Of a stretch of 32,944 bases of DNA, positions 6,763-16,823 are shown piece after piece. The translations under genes were made by a program, and so were the position numbers. The notes under the pieces were generated by a model. The model saw nothing but the letters and a program-made list of their open reading frames with translations. It had not been told where the DNA came from and ran no database searches. This DNA is from Vulcanimicrobiota bacterium (GTDB lineage: Bacteria; Vulcanimicrobiota; Vulcanimicrobiia; Vulcanimicrobiales; Vulcanimicrobiaceae). The stretch covers positions 1,010-33,953 of the forward strand of contig PLED01000089.1 in assembly GCA_003136355.1 (NCBI GenBank), in the 5' to 3' direction. Every line of letters begins with the position of its first letter. Position 1 is the stretch's first letter.

Positions 6763-8820
6763 ATGACCATGCTGTTTCGTAAGATCGTCCCATCGGCGCT
6801 CATTTTGGCATTGCTGAGTGCCATATGTCCGGCACCCGCGCTCGCGCTTTCCACCGCGAACGAGGTCGCCATCGGGCGCAGCTACGATCAGCAGATCGTT
6901 GAAACCAGCGTCATCGAAACCGATCCGCTGCTCAACGCCTGGGTGCAGAGCGTCTCGTCGAAACTCTGGGCGCAAACCGCGCGCAAGGACGTTCCGTATA
7001 ACGTCAAGATCGTCGGCGACACGAGCATCAACGCGTTTTCGACGCTCGGCGGTTATGTGTACGTCAACAGCGGGCTGCTGGATTTCGTCCAATCCGACGA
7101 CGAACTCGCGGCCGTCATCGGCCACGAAACGGGCCACATCGAACGGCGCCATACCGTCACGATGCAGTCCCAATCGCAAATTTTGAGCATCCTGCTCGGC
7201 GTCGCATCGATCTTCTCGCCCTTCGTCTATCAATTCGGCAACCTGCTGCAAGCCGGCGCCATGGCGAAGATGCAGCGCATCGACGAGCTGCAAGCCGACC
7301 AGTATGGCTTGCTTCTCATGTCGCGCGCCGGCTTCGACCCCGAAGCGATGATCACGATGCAGCAGCATCTGGGAGCGCTCGAAGGCGAGCACAACGACCT
7401 CGTCACCAAATATTTCGAAAGCCACCCCGGCTCGGGCGCGCGCATTTCGCACCTGCTCGGCTATCCGGAGCTCGATCCGACAAAGGTCACGGCTCAACAA
7501 AAACTGGTACGCGCGCAACACGATCTCGATGAAGATCGCTACAATATCGCGGCCATCGACTTAAACGACATCCTCAAGACCGATCCGTCGAACCAGGAAG
7601 CGCTGCTCGGCCTAGGACAGAGCGAACTCGCGCTCGGACTCACGAGCAAGAGCGAGCAGACCTTGGGAACGCTCGCGCAAAGCACCTCGCCGCAGGTAAA
7701 AGCCGCCGCGCTTCAGCGCATGGCCGCGCTGCGTTCGATGCAGGCGCGCCGCGTCGATCTCACGCGCCCGGACCTTGCAAGTTTACGCGCGCAAGTGCAG
7801 CAGGCCGTGCAAGTGCAGGCACAAGCGCAAGCGCAAGTCGCCGCGCGGCACGATCAGGGTCACAGCCAGCTCAAGTCGCTGCAGCTTCGTCTGCAAGCGA
7901 TCCAGTATGAAATTCCCGACTTTAGCTCGATCGACATCAAGCACGGCTCGCGCCTGGAAGCGATCGTAAAAACCGTCAACGGCATGAGCCGCTCGGTCAA
8001 CAGCGCTTTCCAAGACGCAACCTCGGCCATCGACAACGTCGGCTCGATCGATGGAAAAACCAACAAACCCGACGGGCTGCTTCGCGAGAACGCGCAAATC
8101 CTGGACGAGATGCAGGCGCCGCTCAACCTGAATCCGATTCCCTCGGATTCGATTGCAATCTTTCCGTCGTACCCGCACATGATCGGGGAAATCTCGACCG
8201 CCGACGCCGACATGGTGCGTTCGGTAGACGCGGGCCGCGCGGCCGCGATGCAGCTCGACAGCGGGCTTGCCGATCTCGACGCGTTCTTCAAGCGGCTGCA
8301 GCAGATCCGCCTGAACGCATTCGGCGACGTTGATCAGTTCGACTACACCTCGCTGCTGCCGTACATGCAGAAAGCGACTGCATCGCTCGGCGCCGCGGCG
8401 ATTTCGGCGTCGCAGGCGAACCAGCTCTACGATCTGGCGAGGGCGCGGCAACTTTCGACGCGCATCACGCTGCTTGGCGTGGGAACGTCTCCGCAGCGTT
8501 ACGACACGCTACAAAAAGCGCTGAACCTGCGCTTTAGCAACGACGACATCGATTACATCGGCATGCTGCACGACAACGTCACGCCGGGCGAACTGGCGGC
8601 TGCTTCCATCATCGCGGCCGACTACAAGACGTCGCCGCAAGCGATCATCCGGGAAGCCCACGAGACCCACCGCAGCGTCATCGACGTCGCCAACGCGCGC
8701 GGCATGCATGCGCTGGCCCTTGAGATCTTTATGGGTCTGATCTATCTAGACTACACCGACGATCCCGCCAAGGAAGCCCAACCGGACGGAACCGCAACAA
8801 ATCAGAACACCGGCGTGTAG
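6763..8820 (+). CDS. M48 family metalloprotease with TPR region (BepA/YfgC-like), N-terminal signal sequence
   Basis: N-terminal hydrophobic segment; AAVIGHETGHIERRHTV (HEXXH) and DELQADQYGLLLMSRAGFDPEAM; followed by TPR-like ALLGLGQSELALG repeats. Confidence 0.9.
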   Translation: MTMLFRKIVPSALILALLSAICPAPALALSTANEVAIGRSYDQQIVETSVIETDPLLNAWVQSVSSKLWAQTARKDVPYNVKIVGDTSINAFSTLGGYVYVNSGLLDFVQSDDELAAVIGHETGHIERRHTVTMQSQSQILSILLGVASIFSPFVYQFGNLLQAGAMAKMQRIDELQADQYGLLLMSRAGFDPEAMITMQQHLGALEGEHNDLVTKYFESHPGSGARISHLLGYPELDPTKVTAQQKLVRAQHDLDEDRYNIAAIDLNDILKTDPSNQEALLGLGQSELALGLTSKSEQTLGTLAQSTSPQVKAAALQRMAALRSMQARRVDLTRPDLASLRAQVQQAVQVQAQAQAQVAARHDQGHSQLKSLQLRLQAIQYEIPDFSSIDIKHGSRLEAIVKTVNGMSRSVNSAFQDATSAIDNVGSIDGKTNKPDGLLRENAQILDEMQAPLNLNPIPSDSIAIFPSYPHMIGEISTADADMVRSVDAGRAAAMQLDSGLADLDAFFKRLQQIRLNAFGDVDQFDYTSLLPYMQKATASLGAAAISASQANQLYDLARARQLSTRITLLGVGTSPQRYDTLQKALNLRFSNDDIDYIGMLHDNVTPGELAAASIIAADYKTSPQAIIREAHETHRSVIDVANARGMHALALEIFMGLIYLDYTDDPAKEAQPDGTATNQNTGV

Positions 8821-8829
8821 TAGCCTTTG

Positions 8830-9813
8830 ATGGCTACCGCAACCGGCGAGATTTTTCGCCTCGTCCGTAAGGGCATCGACGTCCGCGCGGTCACCGCACA
8901 CACCCGCAAGCCCTTCAGGCTCTATTTGTGCGGCGACCCGGCGCTGGTAGCGTCGATGCGTGCGCTGTTGCTCTCCGGACACGACGATTCCGTACCGCCC
9001 GACGCGGCAGCTTGCTTGGAAACGATCGTTCCGGGAATGGCGCCGCTCACGATGACGCGCGAAGGTCGCGCAATTCTCTTCCTCGGACGGCGCGGCGACG
9101 CGACGGGCGCGGATTTCGCCGGCCTGCGCGCGCTCGATCTGCCGATCTTCGCGATCACTGTCGACGAAGATGCGCAGCCCATCGGTCCCGCCACCGCGCC
9201 GGTCGCGGGCGCAATCGGTGAATACCTCGTTACCGCCGTTACCAAAGAAGCATTGCGCGGACGCGTGTTTCCCCACGTGGTCGAACGCTGCAAAGGCGTT
9301 GAGATCGCGGTCGGCCGCAGACTTCCCGTCATGCGTGAAACCGTCGCCGCGAAATTAACGCGCGACGCGGCCAACAACGCGCTGAAGGTCGCGCTTGCCA
9401 GCGCCGTCGTCGACCACATTCCGGTCTTCGGTTTAGTCTTGGGCGCCTTCGCGTCGGCCGGCGACATGGTGGCGATCACCGGCATCCAAATGATGCTGCT
9501 GCTCCATATCGAGGCGGCGTACGGGCGCGATCCGGATCTCCAGCATTTGTGGCAGCTGCTTCCGGTCGTCGGCGGGGGCTTCGGCTGGCGCATGTTGGCA
9601 CGCGAGCTTTCCGGATTCATTCCAGTTGCCGGGATCGCCATTAAAGGCGCGATCGCCTACGCGGGCACGATTGTTGTCGGCGAGGGCGTAACGTTTTACT
9701 ACGAGCATGGCCGGCACATGAGCGCCGGACAGGCGAGCTCGATCTACGAAAATACGAAAAAGGACGCGCTCGGCTTCGCGCGCGACCTGATCGCCCGCTT
9801 TACAAAACGCTAA
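8830..9813 (+). CDS. DUF697-like membrane protein (C-terminal YcjF/GTPase-associated type hydrophobic domain)
   Basis: Hydrophobic C-terminal block IPVFGLVLGAFASAGDMVAITGIQMMLLLHIEAAYG...FIPVAGIAIKGAIAYAGTIVVGEGVTFYYEHG; N-terminal Rossmann-like segment lacks a P-loop. Confidence 0.6.
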   Translation: MATATGEIFRLVRKGIDVRAVTAHTRKPFRLYLCGDPALVASMRALLLSGHDDSVPPDAAACLETIVPGMAPLTMTREGRAILFLGRRGDATGADFAGLRALDLPIFAITVDEDAQPIGPATAPVAGAIGEYLVTAVTKEALRGRVFPHVVERCKGVEIAVGRRLPVMRETVAAKLTRDAANNALKVALASAVVDHIPVFGLVLGAFASAGDMVAITGIQMMLLLHIEAAYGRDPDLQHLWQLLPVVGGGFGWRMLARELSGFIPVAGIAIKGAIAYAGTIVVGEGVTFYYEHGRHMSAGQASSIYENTKKDALGFARDLIARFTKR

Positions 9814-10537
9814 GGCGCGTCAGCAACTCTTCGTCGTCTAACTGCTGCAGATCGCGCGAAACGCGCGGGCGAACGCGCGCGGCAATTCTTGACGCCATCA
9901 TAACGCGGTTAGGCGGCGCCATGGCCTCGCGGCGCGCGACGAACTGATCGATGAGCGCTCGCTCTTGGGCGCTCAGCATGAGCGGATGCGCGGTTTCCGA
10001 AGGAGCCTCCAACAGGTCGGCCAGCTTAGCCGCGCGCGCGTCACGAACGACGATCGTCCCCGCCGCCATGTCGCCGAGCCGCTTGTTTTCCGGTGAGAGC
10101 AGCGCCGCGACGGCGCTGATCGCATACAGCCCCGCGACGAACTCGCCGACGCGAATCAGGTTGCGGATCGCAACGCTCGCGAAGTCCGCCGGATAGCCGC
10201 CGTCGCGCACGACACGCAGTCCCATCAATTTTTTTCCGGGCGTCTGCCCATTCCAAAATGCTTCGAAGAGAATGAAGTATCCGAAGTAGACGATGAAGAT
10301 GATCGCTGCGATGAGCGCGATCGCCAGCGACGTTTCGATTTTCGTCGGCGCCGAAGCGTCGCGAGCCGCGGCGCCCAAGTGCGATCCGGCATAAATCAAT
10401 CCCCAGATAATGCCGAACATGACCAGCGTCTGGATCCCCACGTCAACGGACACGGCTAAGAAGCGGCTGCCCAACCCCGCAAGCTCGTAGGAGAACGCGA
10501 TGCTTTCCGGAGTGCGGACTTCCAGCGTGCGATCCAT
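9800..10537 (-). CDS. RDD family membrane protein
   Basis: GLGSRFLAVSVDVGIQTLVMFGIIWG...FWNGQTPGKKLMGLRVVRDGG...ENKRLGDMAAGTIVVRD. Confidence 0.9.
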   Translation of the reverse strand: MDRTLEVRTPESIAFSYELAGLGSRFLAVSVDVGIQTLVMFGIIWGLIYAGSHLGAAARDASAPTKIETSLAIALIAAIIFIVYFGYFILFEAFWNGQTPGKKLMGLRVVRDGGYPADFASVAIRNLIRVGEFVAGLYAISAVAALLSPENKRLGDMAAGTIVVRDARAAKLADLLEAPSETAHPLMLSAQERALIDQFVARREAMAPPNRVMMASRIAARVRPRVSRDLQQLDDEELLTRLSVL

Positions 10538-10570
10538 CGCAAGCGCGTTTCGCCCCGCGGCATGCCGTAT

Positions 10571-10586
10571 GCCCCCTTCGGGGGGC
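10571..10586. other. Perfect 6-bp GC stem with TTCG loop between divergent RDD and spoIIM-like genes
   Basis: gcccccTTCGgggggc, a C(UUCG)G tetraloop hairpin if transcribed rightward. Confidence 0.6.
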
Positions 10587-10616
10587 AGTTCGCGGCGCGC
10601 GCCGCAATACTCCGGA

Positions 10617-11582
10617 GTGGATCAGCGTTCGTTCGTGCGGCGCCGCGGCCGGGCATGGGAGCGTTTGGAGCTGTTGCTCGCCCGCACCGGGCGGCGCGGC
10701 TTACGTGCCCTGGATGCGGCGGAGCTCTTTGAAGCCGGCAAGCTGTACCGGTGGGTCACGTCGGATCTTGCTTTCGCGCAAGGTCGCGGCTACGGCGCCG
10801 AGCTGCAGCACTATCTCAACCGCTTGGTCGCGCGATCTCACGCGTTGGTCTACGGAGCTGCGGTCGAGCCGGGACGAACGCGCATCGCCCACTTTTTCAC
10901 ACAGACTTTTCCGCGCGAGTTCCGCCGGTCGTGGCCGTACGTCGGCGCGTGCGCGGCGTTGACGATCGTTTGGGCCGTGATCGCTTTCGCACTCGTCAGT
11001 GCCCATCCGGCCGACGCGTATGCGCTGCTGCCGGAGTCGAGTGTTCCATCGCATATCATCAAGAGTCTGCACGATTCGAACTTTGCGTTCACGTCGGAAT
11101 ATTCGGCCGCCATGTCGTCACTCATCATCACCAACAATATCAAAGTGGCAATCCTCGCCTTTGCCGGCGGCATCGTCACGCTCGGACTCTTCACCGTCTA
11201 CGAATTAGCGCTTACGGGTTTAATGGTCGGCGCCCTCGGCGCGCTTTACGGGCAAGCGGGCTTCGGAGCCGATTACTGGGCGACCATCGCGCCGCATGGC
11301 GTCATCGAATTGACGTCCATTCAAATCGCCGCGGCCGCCGGATTGCTGCTCGCGGCCGGCGTCTTGAATCCCGGCAGACTCAGCAGGCGCGACGCGATCG
11401 CGCAAAACGGACGGCGGGCCGGCATCCTGATCGGTGGTGTCGTGGCGATGCTGTGCGTCGCCGGCATGATCGAAGGCTTTTTCACAAACTTGCGTTTCTC
11501 GATTCCGGTTCGCGAGAGCGTCGGCGTCTTTACCGCGCTTGCGCTTATCGCGTATTTCGGTTTCGCGGGACGCGGGCGCTGA
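10617..11582 (+). CDS. SpoIIM-family (stage II sporulation protein M-like) membrane protein
   Basis: GTG at 10617 giving VDQRSFVRRRGRAWERLELLLAR...; ELQHYLNRLVARSHALVYG; NNIKVAILAFAGGIVTLGLFTVYELALTGLMVGALGALY; IAPHGVIELTSIQIAAAAGLLLA. Confidence 0.88.
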   Translation: MDQRSFVRRRGRAWERLELLLARTGRRGLRALDAAELFEAGKLYRWVTSDLAFAQGRGYGAELQHYLNRLVARSHALVYGAAVEPGRTRIAHFFTQTFPREFRRSWPYVGACAALTIVWAVIAFALVSAHPADAYALLPESSVPSHIIKSLHDSNFAFTSEYSAAMSSLIITNNIKVAILAFAGGIVTLGLFTVYELALTGLMVGALGALYGQAGFGADYWATIAPHGVIELTSIQIAAAAGLLLAAGVLNPGRLSRRDAIAQNGRRAGILIGGVVAMLCVAGMIEGFFTNLRFSIPVRESVGVFTALALIAYFGFAGRGR

Positions 11583-11583
11583 C

Positions 11584-12846
11584 ATGCGCGATCTCTTTCG
11601 CGGAAAGTTTTCCATCCGTCAGCGTTTTGAATGGCTGAGTTTGGCGATCACGCTGGCGTTCGCGCCCGCGATAGCGTTTGTGATCGGCCGCGTTTGGCAC
11701 GAAGTGATCGGCGTCTCGTCGGTGGGCGTTTTAGTCGTCGTAGCGATGGTCTATGTGACGATCGCGCGCGGCGCGCTGCTGGGCAGCTGCGTCATGATCA
11801 CCCGCACGCAGTTTCCCGAACTTTTTTCCGTGGTCGAGCGGTGCGCCTCGATGCTGGAATTGCCCATGCCGATGGTCTTCTTGCGCGACGACATCCGCGT
11901 TCCGGTCGTAGCGGTCGGTTTCGGCGATCCCTACTCGCTGATCATTTCAACGCACTGGATCGATCATTTCAAAGAGGACGAGTTGACGTTCGTCGTCGGA
12001 CGCGAACTCGGACACATCGCTGCCGGGCACGCGCGGCTGACCTCGATTTTGAGCGTCAACGGACACGAGAACGCCATCGTCTCGCTGATTTTCGGCGCCT
12101 GGCTGCGGCGCACGGAGTTTTCGGCCGACCGCGCCGGCCTGCTCTGCTGCGGAAGCACCGACGCCGCGTACCGAGCGATCGCGCTCTGCGAATTCCATTT
12201 GTTCGCGCGTAAAGTCGACCTGGCTGCCTTCGCGCAACAGCGCGTCGAGATCGCCCACGATTCGGTGCTGCGTCTGGGCGAATGGCTCGCACCCAATCCC
12301 TACGCTACCAACCGCATGGAAAGTCTGCGCGTTTTCCATCACACAGCGCTTTATGAGTATTGGGAAGAGCGCTTGGTCGCGCGGCCGGCATCGCTCGAAC
12401 CGGTCGAGCACCGGTCGGGAGAAGTTACGAAGGACGACTGCGCCAGCTTCGGCCGCCGCCTCGCGGCGATTGCGATCGATTACACGCTGGTCGCCGCGAT
12501 CGGCAATTTGGTCGTTACCAGCACCGGCGTGCACTATGGCGGAATCCGCTGGAACGTCAATTTCGATCCCGGTCCGATCGCCGAATTCTTGGCCTACAAC
12601 ATCATCCTCGTCGCGCTCGCGGGACAGACATTCGGCATGATGATCGTCTCGGTGCGCGTGACGAACACGCATTTCGGACGGCCCAGTCTCTTGCAAGTGA
12701 TTTGGCGATATCTGATCGCGACGCCGCTCTTCATCTTGAGTCTGTTCTGGCCCGGATTTTGGCGCGTCGAGCTGCACGATCGCGCTTCGGGAACGCGCCT
12801 GGTCGGCTTGGAACGGACGCTGCAGCGCGCCGCGCTGCGGGCGTAG
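11584..12846 (+). CDS. M48-like (probably inactive) peptidase domain fused to RDD membrane domain
   Basis: VVGRELGHIAAGHARL (RELGH instead of HELGH) plus EFSADRAGLLCC; C-terminal RDD: FGRRLAAIAIDYTLVAAIGNLV...LAGQTFGMMIVSVRVT...FWRVELHDRASGTRLV. Confidence 0.82.
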   Translation: MRDLFRGKFSIRQRFEWLSLAITLAFAPAIAFVIGRVWHEVIGVSSVGVLVVVAMVYVTIARGALLGSCVMITRTQFPELFSVVERCASMLELPMPMVFLRDDIRVPVVAVGFGDPYSLIISTHWIDHFKEDELTFVVGRELGHIAAGHARLTSILSVNGHENAIVSLIFGAWLRRTEFSADRAGLLCCGSTDAAYRAIALCEFHLFARKVDLAAFAQQRVEIAHDSVLRLGEWLAPNPYATNRMESLRVFHHTALYEYWEERLVARPASLEPVEHRSGEVTKDDCASFGRRLAAIAIDYTLVAAIGNLVVTSTGVHYGGIRWNVNFDPGPIAEFLAYNIILVALAGQTFGMMIVSVRVTNTHFGRPSLLQVIWRYLIATPLFILSLFWPGFWRVELHDRASGTRLVGLERTLQRAALRA

Positions 12847-12847
12847 C

Positions 12848-14188
12848 CTAGAGCAGTCCGCGCTGTTTGACCAGCAAATACCGGTCGATGAGCGCGGTGG
12901 TGAGCTCGCGTGCCGGCACGTCGATGACTTGCACGCCCAGACGCTGCAAGATCGCGGCAGCCGCGCGCCGTTCGTCCCGCAGTTCGAGCGCGACCGCGGC
13001 CGCGTAGACGTCCGAGCTGCTCTTCGGGGTAATCTCCAGCGCGTGGTCGATCGCGCGATCGTTCATGAAGACGCAGATTACCACGTGCCGTTTGGCCAAA
13101 ATGCCGATCTGCGCGAGCACGGAGCTCTGCGCCACGGGATCGACCATGTCGGTAAAAAAGACGATGAGGCTGCGCTTGCGCACGTGGCCGCGCACATAGG
13201 CGAAAGCCCGCGCGTAGTCCGACTCTTCAAACCGCGGCTCCAAATCGTGAACCTGCGCGGCGATTGAGGAGATGGACCGTCCGCTGCGCGGAGCCTGTGC
13301 CCGCAATATCTCGCCCGCAAACGCGACCAGTCCGATCTTGTCGTTTGCCAGCGACGCGATCGACGCAACCGAAAGCGCCGCGGTGATCGCATAGTCGAAC
13401 TTGCGCTGTTCGTCGACGCGCGGCGTCATCAGCCGTCCGGCATCTAAAACGACCATGACGTTTTGACTGCGCTCCACTTCGTACTCGGCGACCATCAAAC
13501 GGCCGCGCCGCGCCGTCGCCTTCCACTCGATCGAGCGGAATTGATCGCCCGGCGCCCAGTCGCGCAGGTTTTCCAGCTCTGTTCCGGTGCCGCGCAAACG
13601 CATGCGCCGCAAGCCTGCTTCAATAAGCCGGTTACGAACGTGCAACGCACCATACCGTTCCACTGCCGAGAGATCGGGAGAGACGCGGACCGGCTGCGGA
13701 GCGTTGAAGCGCAGCCGGCGGCTGAGAAATCCGAATTGGTTTTGCGCGGTGACGTACATCGTGCCCAACGCGCCGGTACCGCGCGCGACCGGAATTACGC
13801 TGCGCTCGGCGGACGCTTCGCTGTGCGGAGGGACCGAAACCATAATCTCGTCTTGTGGATACCGTAAGACGCGGCAATCGCTTTCGATCAGGTTTAAGCT
13901 TAGCGCAGCATCCGACCTATTGCGGATGCGATAGCGCAGCACGCCCGCTGCGCGAAGCGCGAACGGTTCGGGCGGCTCGCGTTCGATCTCGAGCGAGGCA
14001 CGCGCCACCCCGGTGAAAGCATCGGCAAGCGTGCCCGCAACCAGCGCGGCCGCGCATAGCGTTGCCAAAATCAAAAATGCCGGAAGCGCGCCGCCGATGG
14101 CCAGCAGGATCGCGAGTATGGCCAGCGCCCAATACGTGCGCGGCGCGGGCCACACGCCGGCGAAGCGCGCTTTAGGGTGCGTCTTCAC
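12848..14188 (-). CDS. DUF58 domain-containing protein (vWA-like)
   Basis: GTGTELENLRDWAPGDQFRSIEWKATARRGRLMVAEYEVERSQNVMVVLDAGRLM. Confidence 0.92.
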   Translation of the reverse strand: MKTHPKARFAGVWPAPRTYWALAILAILLAIGGALPAFLILATLCAAALVAGTLADAFTGVARASLEIEREPPEPFALRAAGVLRYRIRNRSDAALSLNLIESDCRVLRYPQDEIMVSVPPHSEASAERSVIPVARGTGALGTMYVTAQNQFGFLSRRLRFNAPQPVRVSPDLSAVERYGALHVRNRLIEAGLRRMRLRGTGTELENLRDWAPGDQFRSIEWKATARRGRLMVAEYEVERSQNVMVVLDAGRLMTPRVDEQRKFDYAITAALSVASIASLANDKIGLVAFAGEILRAQAPRSGRSISSIAAQVHDLEPRFEESDYARAFAYVRGHVRKRSLIVFFTDMVDPVAQSSVLAQIGILAKRHVVICVFMNDRAIDHALEITPKSSSDVYAAAVALELRDERRAAAAILQRLGVQVIDVPARELTTALIDRYLLVKQRGLL

Positions 14189-15137
14189 GCGGAATCGGGA
14201 CCGACTCCAAGATTTCGCGCACGACCTTCACGGCCGTCACGCCATCGATCTCCGCTTGCGGCGCGACGATCAAGCGATGCGGCAGCACGAGCGCAGCCAC
14301 GTCTTTGACGTCGTCGGGAGTTGCATAGTCGCGCCCGTCGATCGCTGCGGACGCTTGCGCCGCGCCCAGTAGTGAAACGCCCGCGCGCGGGCTAGCTCCC
14401 AGACTCAGGCCGCGATGGGATCGCGTCGCCGCGATCAGGTCGTAAATGTACTGCTGCACCGGAGCAGCGACGCGGACGCCGCGCACTTCGCTTTGCGCCG
14501 TCGTGATTTCATCGGGACCGGCGATCGGCTTCAACGCTTTCGGCTCGATCGCGCGCGCGTCGAAACCTGCGGCGACACGTGAAAGAAGCTCGAGTTCGGC
14601 CGCCGGCTGCGGATACCCGGCGATCGCCATCACCAAGAATCTGTCGAGCTGCGCCTCGGGCAGCGGGTAGGTGCCTTCATACTCGATCGGATTCTGCGTG
14701 GCGCAGACGAAGAACGGGCGCGGCAGCTGCAGCGGCACGCCGTCGATCGTGACGCGACCCTCTTCCATCGCTTCGAGCAGTGCCGACTGCGTTTTGGGAG
14801 GCGTGCGGTTGATCTCGTCCGCCAGCAAGAAATTCGTGACGATCGGTCCGGGCCGCATGCTAAACTCCGCGCTCTGCGGATTGAAGACGGTCGTCCCGAC
14901 GACGTCGGCCGGCATCAAGTCCGGCGTGAATTGGATGCGGCGGTACTGCGCACCTAACAGTGCGGCTAAGGCGCGGACGGCAAGCGTCTTGCCCGTTCCC
15001 GGAACGCCTTGGATCAGCGCGTGCCCGCGCGCCAGCAGCGCGACGAGAAGCGCGAATGTCAATTCGTCGCCGCCGACGATAATCTCGCGCATTCCGACGC
15101 CGACGCGTTCAGCTACGTCCCGAGCGGTCGTTACCAT
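14172..15137 (-). CDS. MoxR-family AAA+ ATPase
   Basis: [91 protein letters not shown]. Confidence 0.96.
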   Translation of the reverse strand: MVTTARDVAERVGVGMREIIVGGDELTFALLVALLARGHALIQGVPGTGKTLAVRALAALLGAQYRRIQFTPDLMPADVVGTTVFNPQSAEFSMRPGPIVTNFLLADEINRTPPKTQSALLEAMEEGRVTIDGVPLQLPRPFFVCATQNPIEYEGTYPLPEAQLDRFLVMAIAGYPQPAAELELLSRVAAGFDARAIEPKALKPIAGPDEITTAQSEVRGVRVAAPVQQYIYDLIAATRSHRGLSLGASPRAGVSLLGAAQASAAIDGRDYATPDDVKDVAALVLPHRLIVAPQAEIDGVTAVKVVREILESVPIPREDAP

Positions 15138-16195
15138 TCGTAATCCTTTCGCAACTGCGCGAAGATCGTTCCGGCCAGCAGGACCTCGCGCGGTCCGGCA
15201 TCCCTTCGTTCCCCAAGCCGGCGCAACTCATCGAAGGCGGCGCGGCCGCGTTCATCGCCAGGCGGCGGCGAACGAAAACCGGCGGCGGCTCGCGCCAGCC
15301 GTGTGATGACGTCGTGCGCCGCACCGCCGCGCTGCAGCATTCGCGCCAGCGATTCAATGTACGCCAAGGAATTGCGTTCGTCGTCGCGTTCGAGCGCTCG
15401 CGCCGGCGCCAGCCGCACGTTCGCGGCGACGATCGCCAGCAGCAATGCCAGCAGAGCGATGATAACGGCGGCAATCACCGGCCGCGGCATCACTTGCCAA
15501 AACGTGCGTCCGGCGGCGTATCCATAGACGCGCTCGTCGAACTGCGGAGCTCCCGCGGCGGCGAACAGATCGTAGGCGAACGCGGCGTTGTCGTACGCGG
15601 CCAGCTGCGCGTTGTCAAAGAGGGCCGGCGTCACGACCTCCACGATCGTTCCGCGGCCGTGCTTGATCGAAACGGCAACCGCTCCGGCGCGCCCTGCCAG
15701 CAGCACCGAATGTTTGCGATCGCACCCCGTGCGTAAGACCGACGCAAAATCGCCGCCGACCACCCGGCGCGCTCCGTGAAAACCGCACGCCGTCCACGCT
15801 TCCTTACTTGCGGACGCGCGCGTCTTGGGAAGCCCGAGCGCATCGCGAGTGAGGGGAAACATGCTTCCGAGCACGATGAGTTTTCCGCCGCGCCGCACCC
15901 ATTTCTCCAGCGCGGCCGATTCTTTCGCCGAAAGAACCGACGAGTCGATGGTGTAGTCGCCCGCGAAAACGACCGTCGCGCGCGCCGGCAACTCGCCCAG
16001 CGGCAGCTCGTAGCGCTGCGGGTTCACTCCCTCGCGCTGCAAGAATTCGTACAGCGCAGCATAGCCGTTGGCTCCGGTATCGTAGGTCGAAGGAAACGAC
16101 GTATGCGCGCGCGGCGCCGTGGCGCGCAGCGCTGAAACCGCCGTCAAGAGCAGCAGCGCCGCGACTAAGATCGCAATCTCGGTACGGTTACGCAT
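15131..16195 (-). CDS. DUF4350 domain-containing protein
   Basis: Start ATG at 16195 (MRNRTEIAILVAALLLLTAV...); FPSTYDTGANGYAALYEFLQREGVNPQRYELPL; WVRRGGKLIVLGSMFPL; position between MoxR and DUF4129 genes. Confidence 0.8.
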   Translation of the reverse strand: MRNRTEIAILVAALLLLTAVSALRATAPRAHTSFPSTYDTGANGYAALYEFLQREGVNPQRYELPLGELPARATVVFAGDYTIDSSVLSAKESAALEKWVRRGGKLIVLGSMFPLTRDALGLPKTRASASKEAWTACGFHGARRVVGGDFASVLRTGCDRKHSVLLAGRAGAVAVSIKHGRGTIVEVVTPALFDNAQLAAYDNAAFAYDLFAAAGAPQFDERVYGYAAGRTFWQVMPRPVIAAVIIALLALLLAIVAANVRLAPARALERDDERNSLAYIESLARMLQRGGAAHDVITRLARAAAGFRSPPPGDERGRAAFDELRRLGERRDAGPREVLLAGTIFAQLRKDYEW

Positions 16196-16823
16196 GCGAG
16201 AGATCGACCGGCAGCGCGACATACGCGTCGTGCGCTTCCATCCATTGTCCGTGCGCGACGGGCATTTCGGCGTAAAACGCCGCAACGAACGGGCGAGCGA
16301 TCGCGTCGAACGCCGGCAAAACCGAGGGCTGTGTTCCGCGAAGCGTGCGCCGCCACTCGTTGACGGTGCGGCTCGGATCCTCGCGCGCAACTCCCAGCCG
16401 CTCCAAACGGCGCATCGCCGCGGCGAACAGCAATGCGACCGCCATGCGGTAGTCGCCGAGCGCCGCGGCTTCGCGGCTCAATTCGTAGAGCGCGCCAGGG
16501 TCGGGCGGTTCCGGCAACGCGTGCGCGGCATCGGTCCGCCGCGCGTCGCGAATGGATCCGAGCGCCAGACGTACCAGCACGACGACGACGACGGCAATCA
16601 GCGCAAAAGCCAGCGCGTCGCCGACAATCACGCTCGCGCGGTTGCCGATGTGCACGTGCGAGAAAAGCGCGTCCCACAGGCGCGACCACAAACCGCGCAG
16701 CCAATCCCAAAACATTTCCCATAAGGTGCGATGCGTGGACGGGATCGCCACCCGAAAACGTCTCTGCAAAAGGATCTCGCGCGCGAGATCGCGCGCTCCG
16801 AGCGGCGGCCGGCTCGCGGTCAT
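16188..16823 (-). CDS. DUF4129 domain-containing membrane protein
   Basis: One TM, C-terminal EAAALGDYRMAVALLFAAAMRRLERLGVAREDPSRTVNEWRRTL; neighbours MoxR/DUF4350. Confidence 0.8.
   Translation of the reverse strand: MTASRPPLGARDLAREILLQRRFRVAIPSTHRTLWEMFWDWLRGLWSRLWDALFSHVHIGNRASVIVGDALAFALIAVVVVVLVRLALGSIRDARRTDAAHALPEPPDPGALYELSREAAALGDYRMAVALLFAAAMRRLERLGVAREDPSRTVNEWRRTLRGTQPSVLPAFDAIARPFVAAFYAEMPVAHGQWMEAHDAYVALPVDLSHA

Noticed and set aside
10751-11638. 295-aa + strand ORF in another frame of the SpoIIM gene
   Set aside because: Arg/His-rich off-frame translation; the SpoIIM frame shows family motifs.
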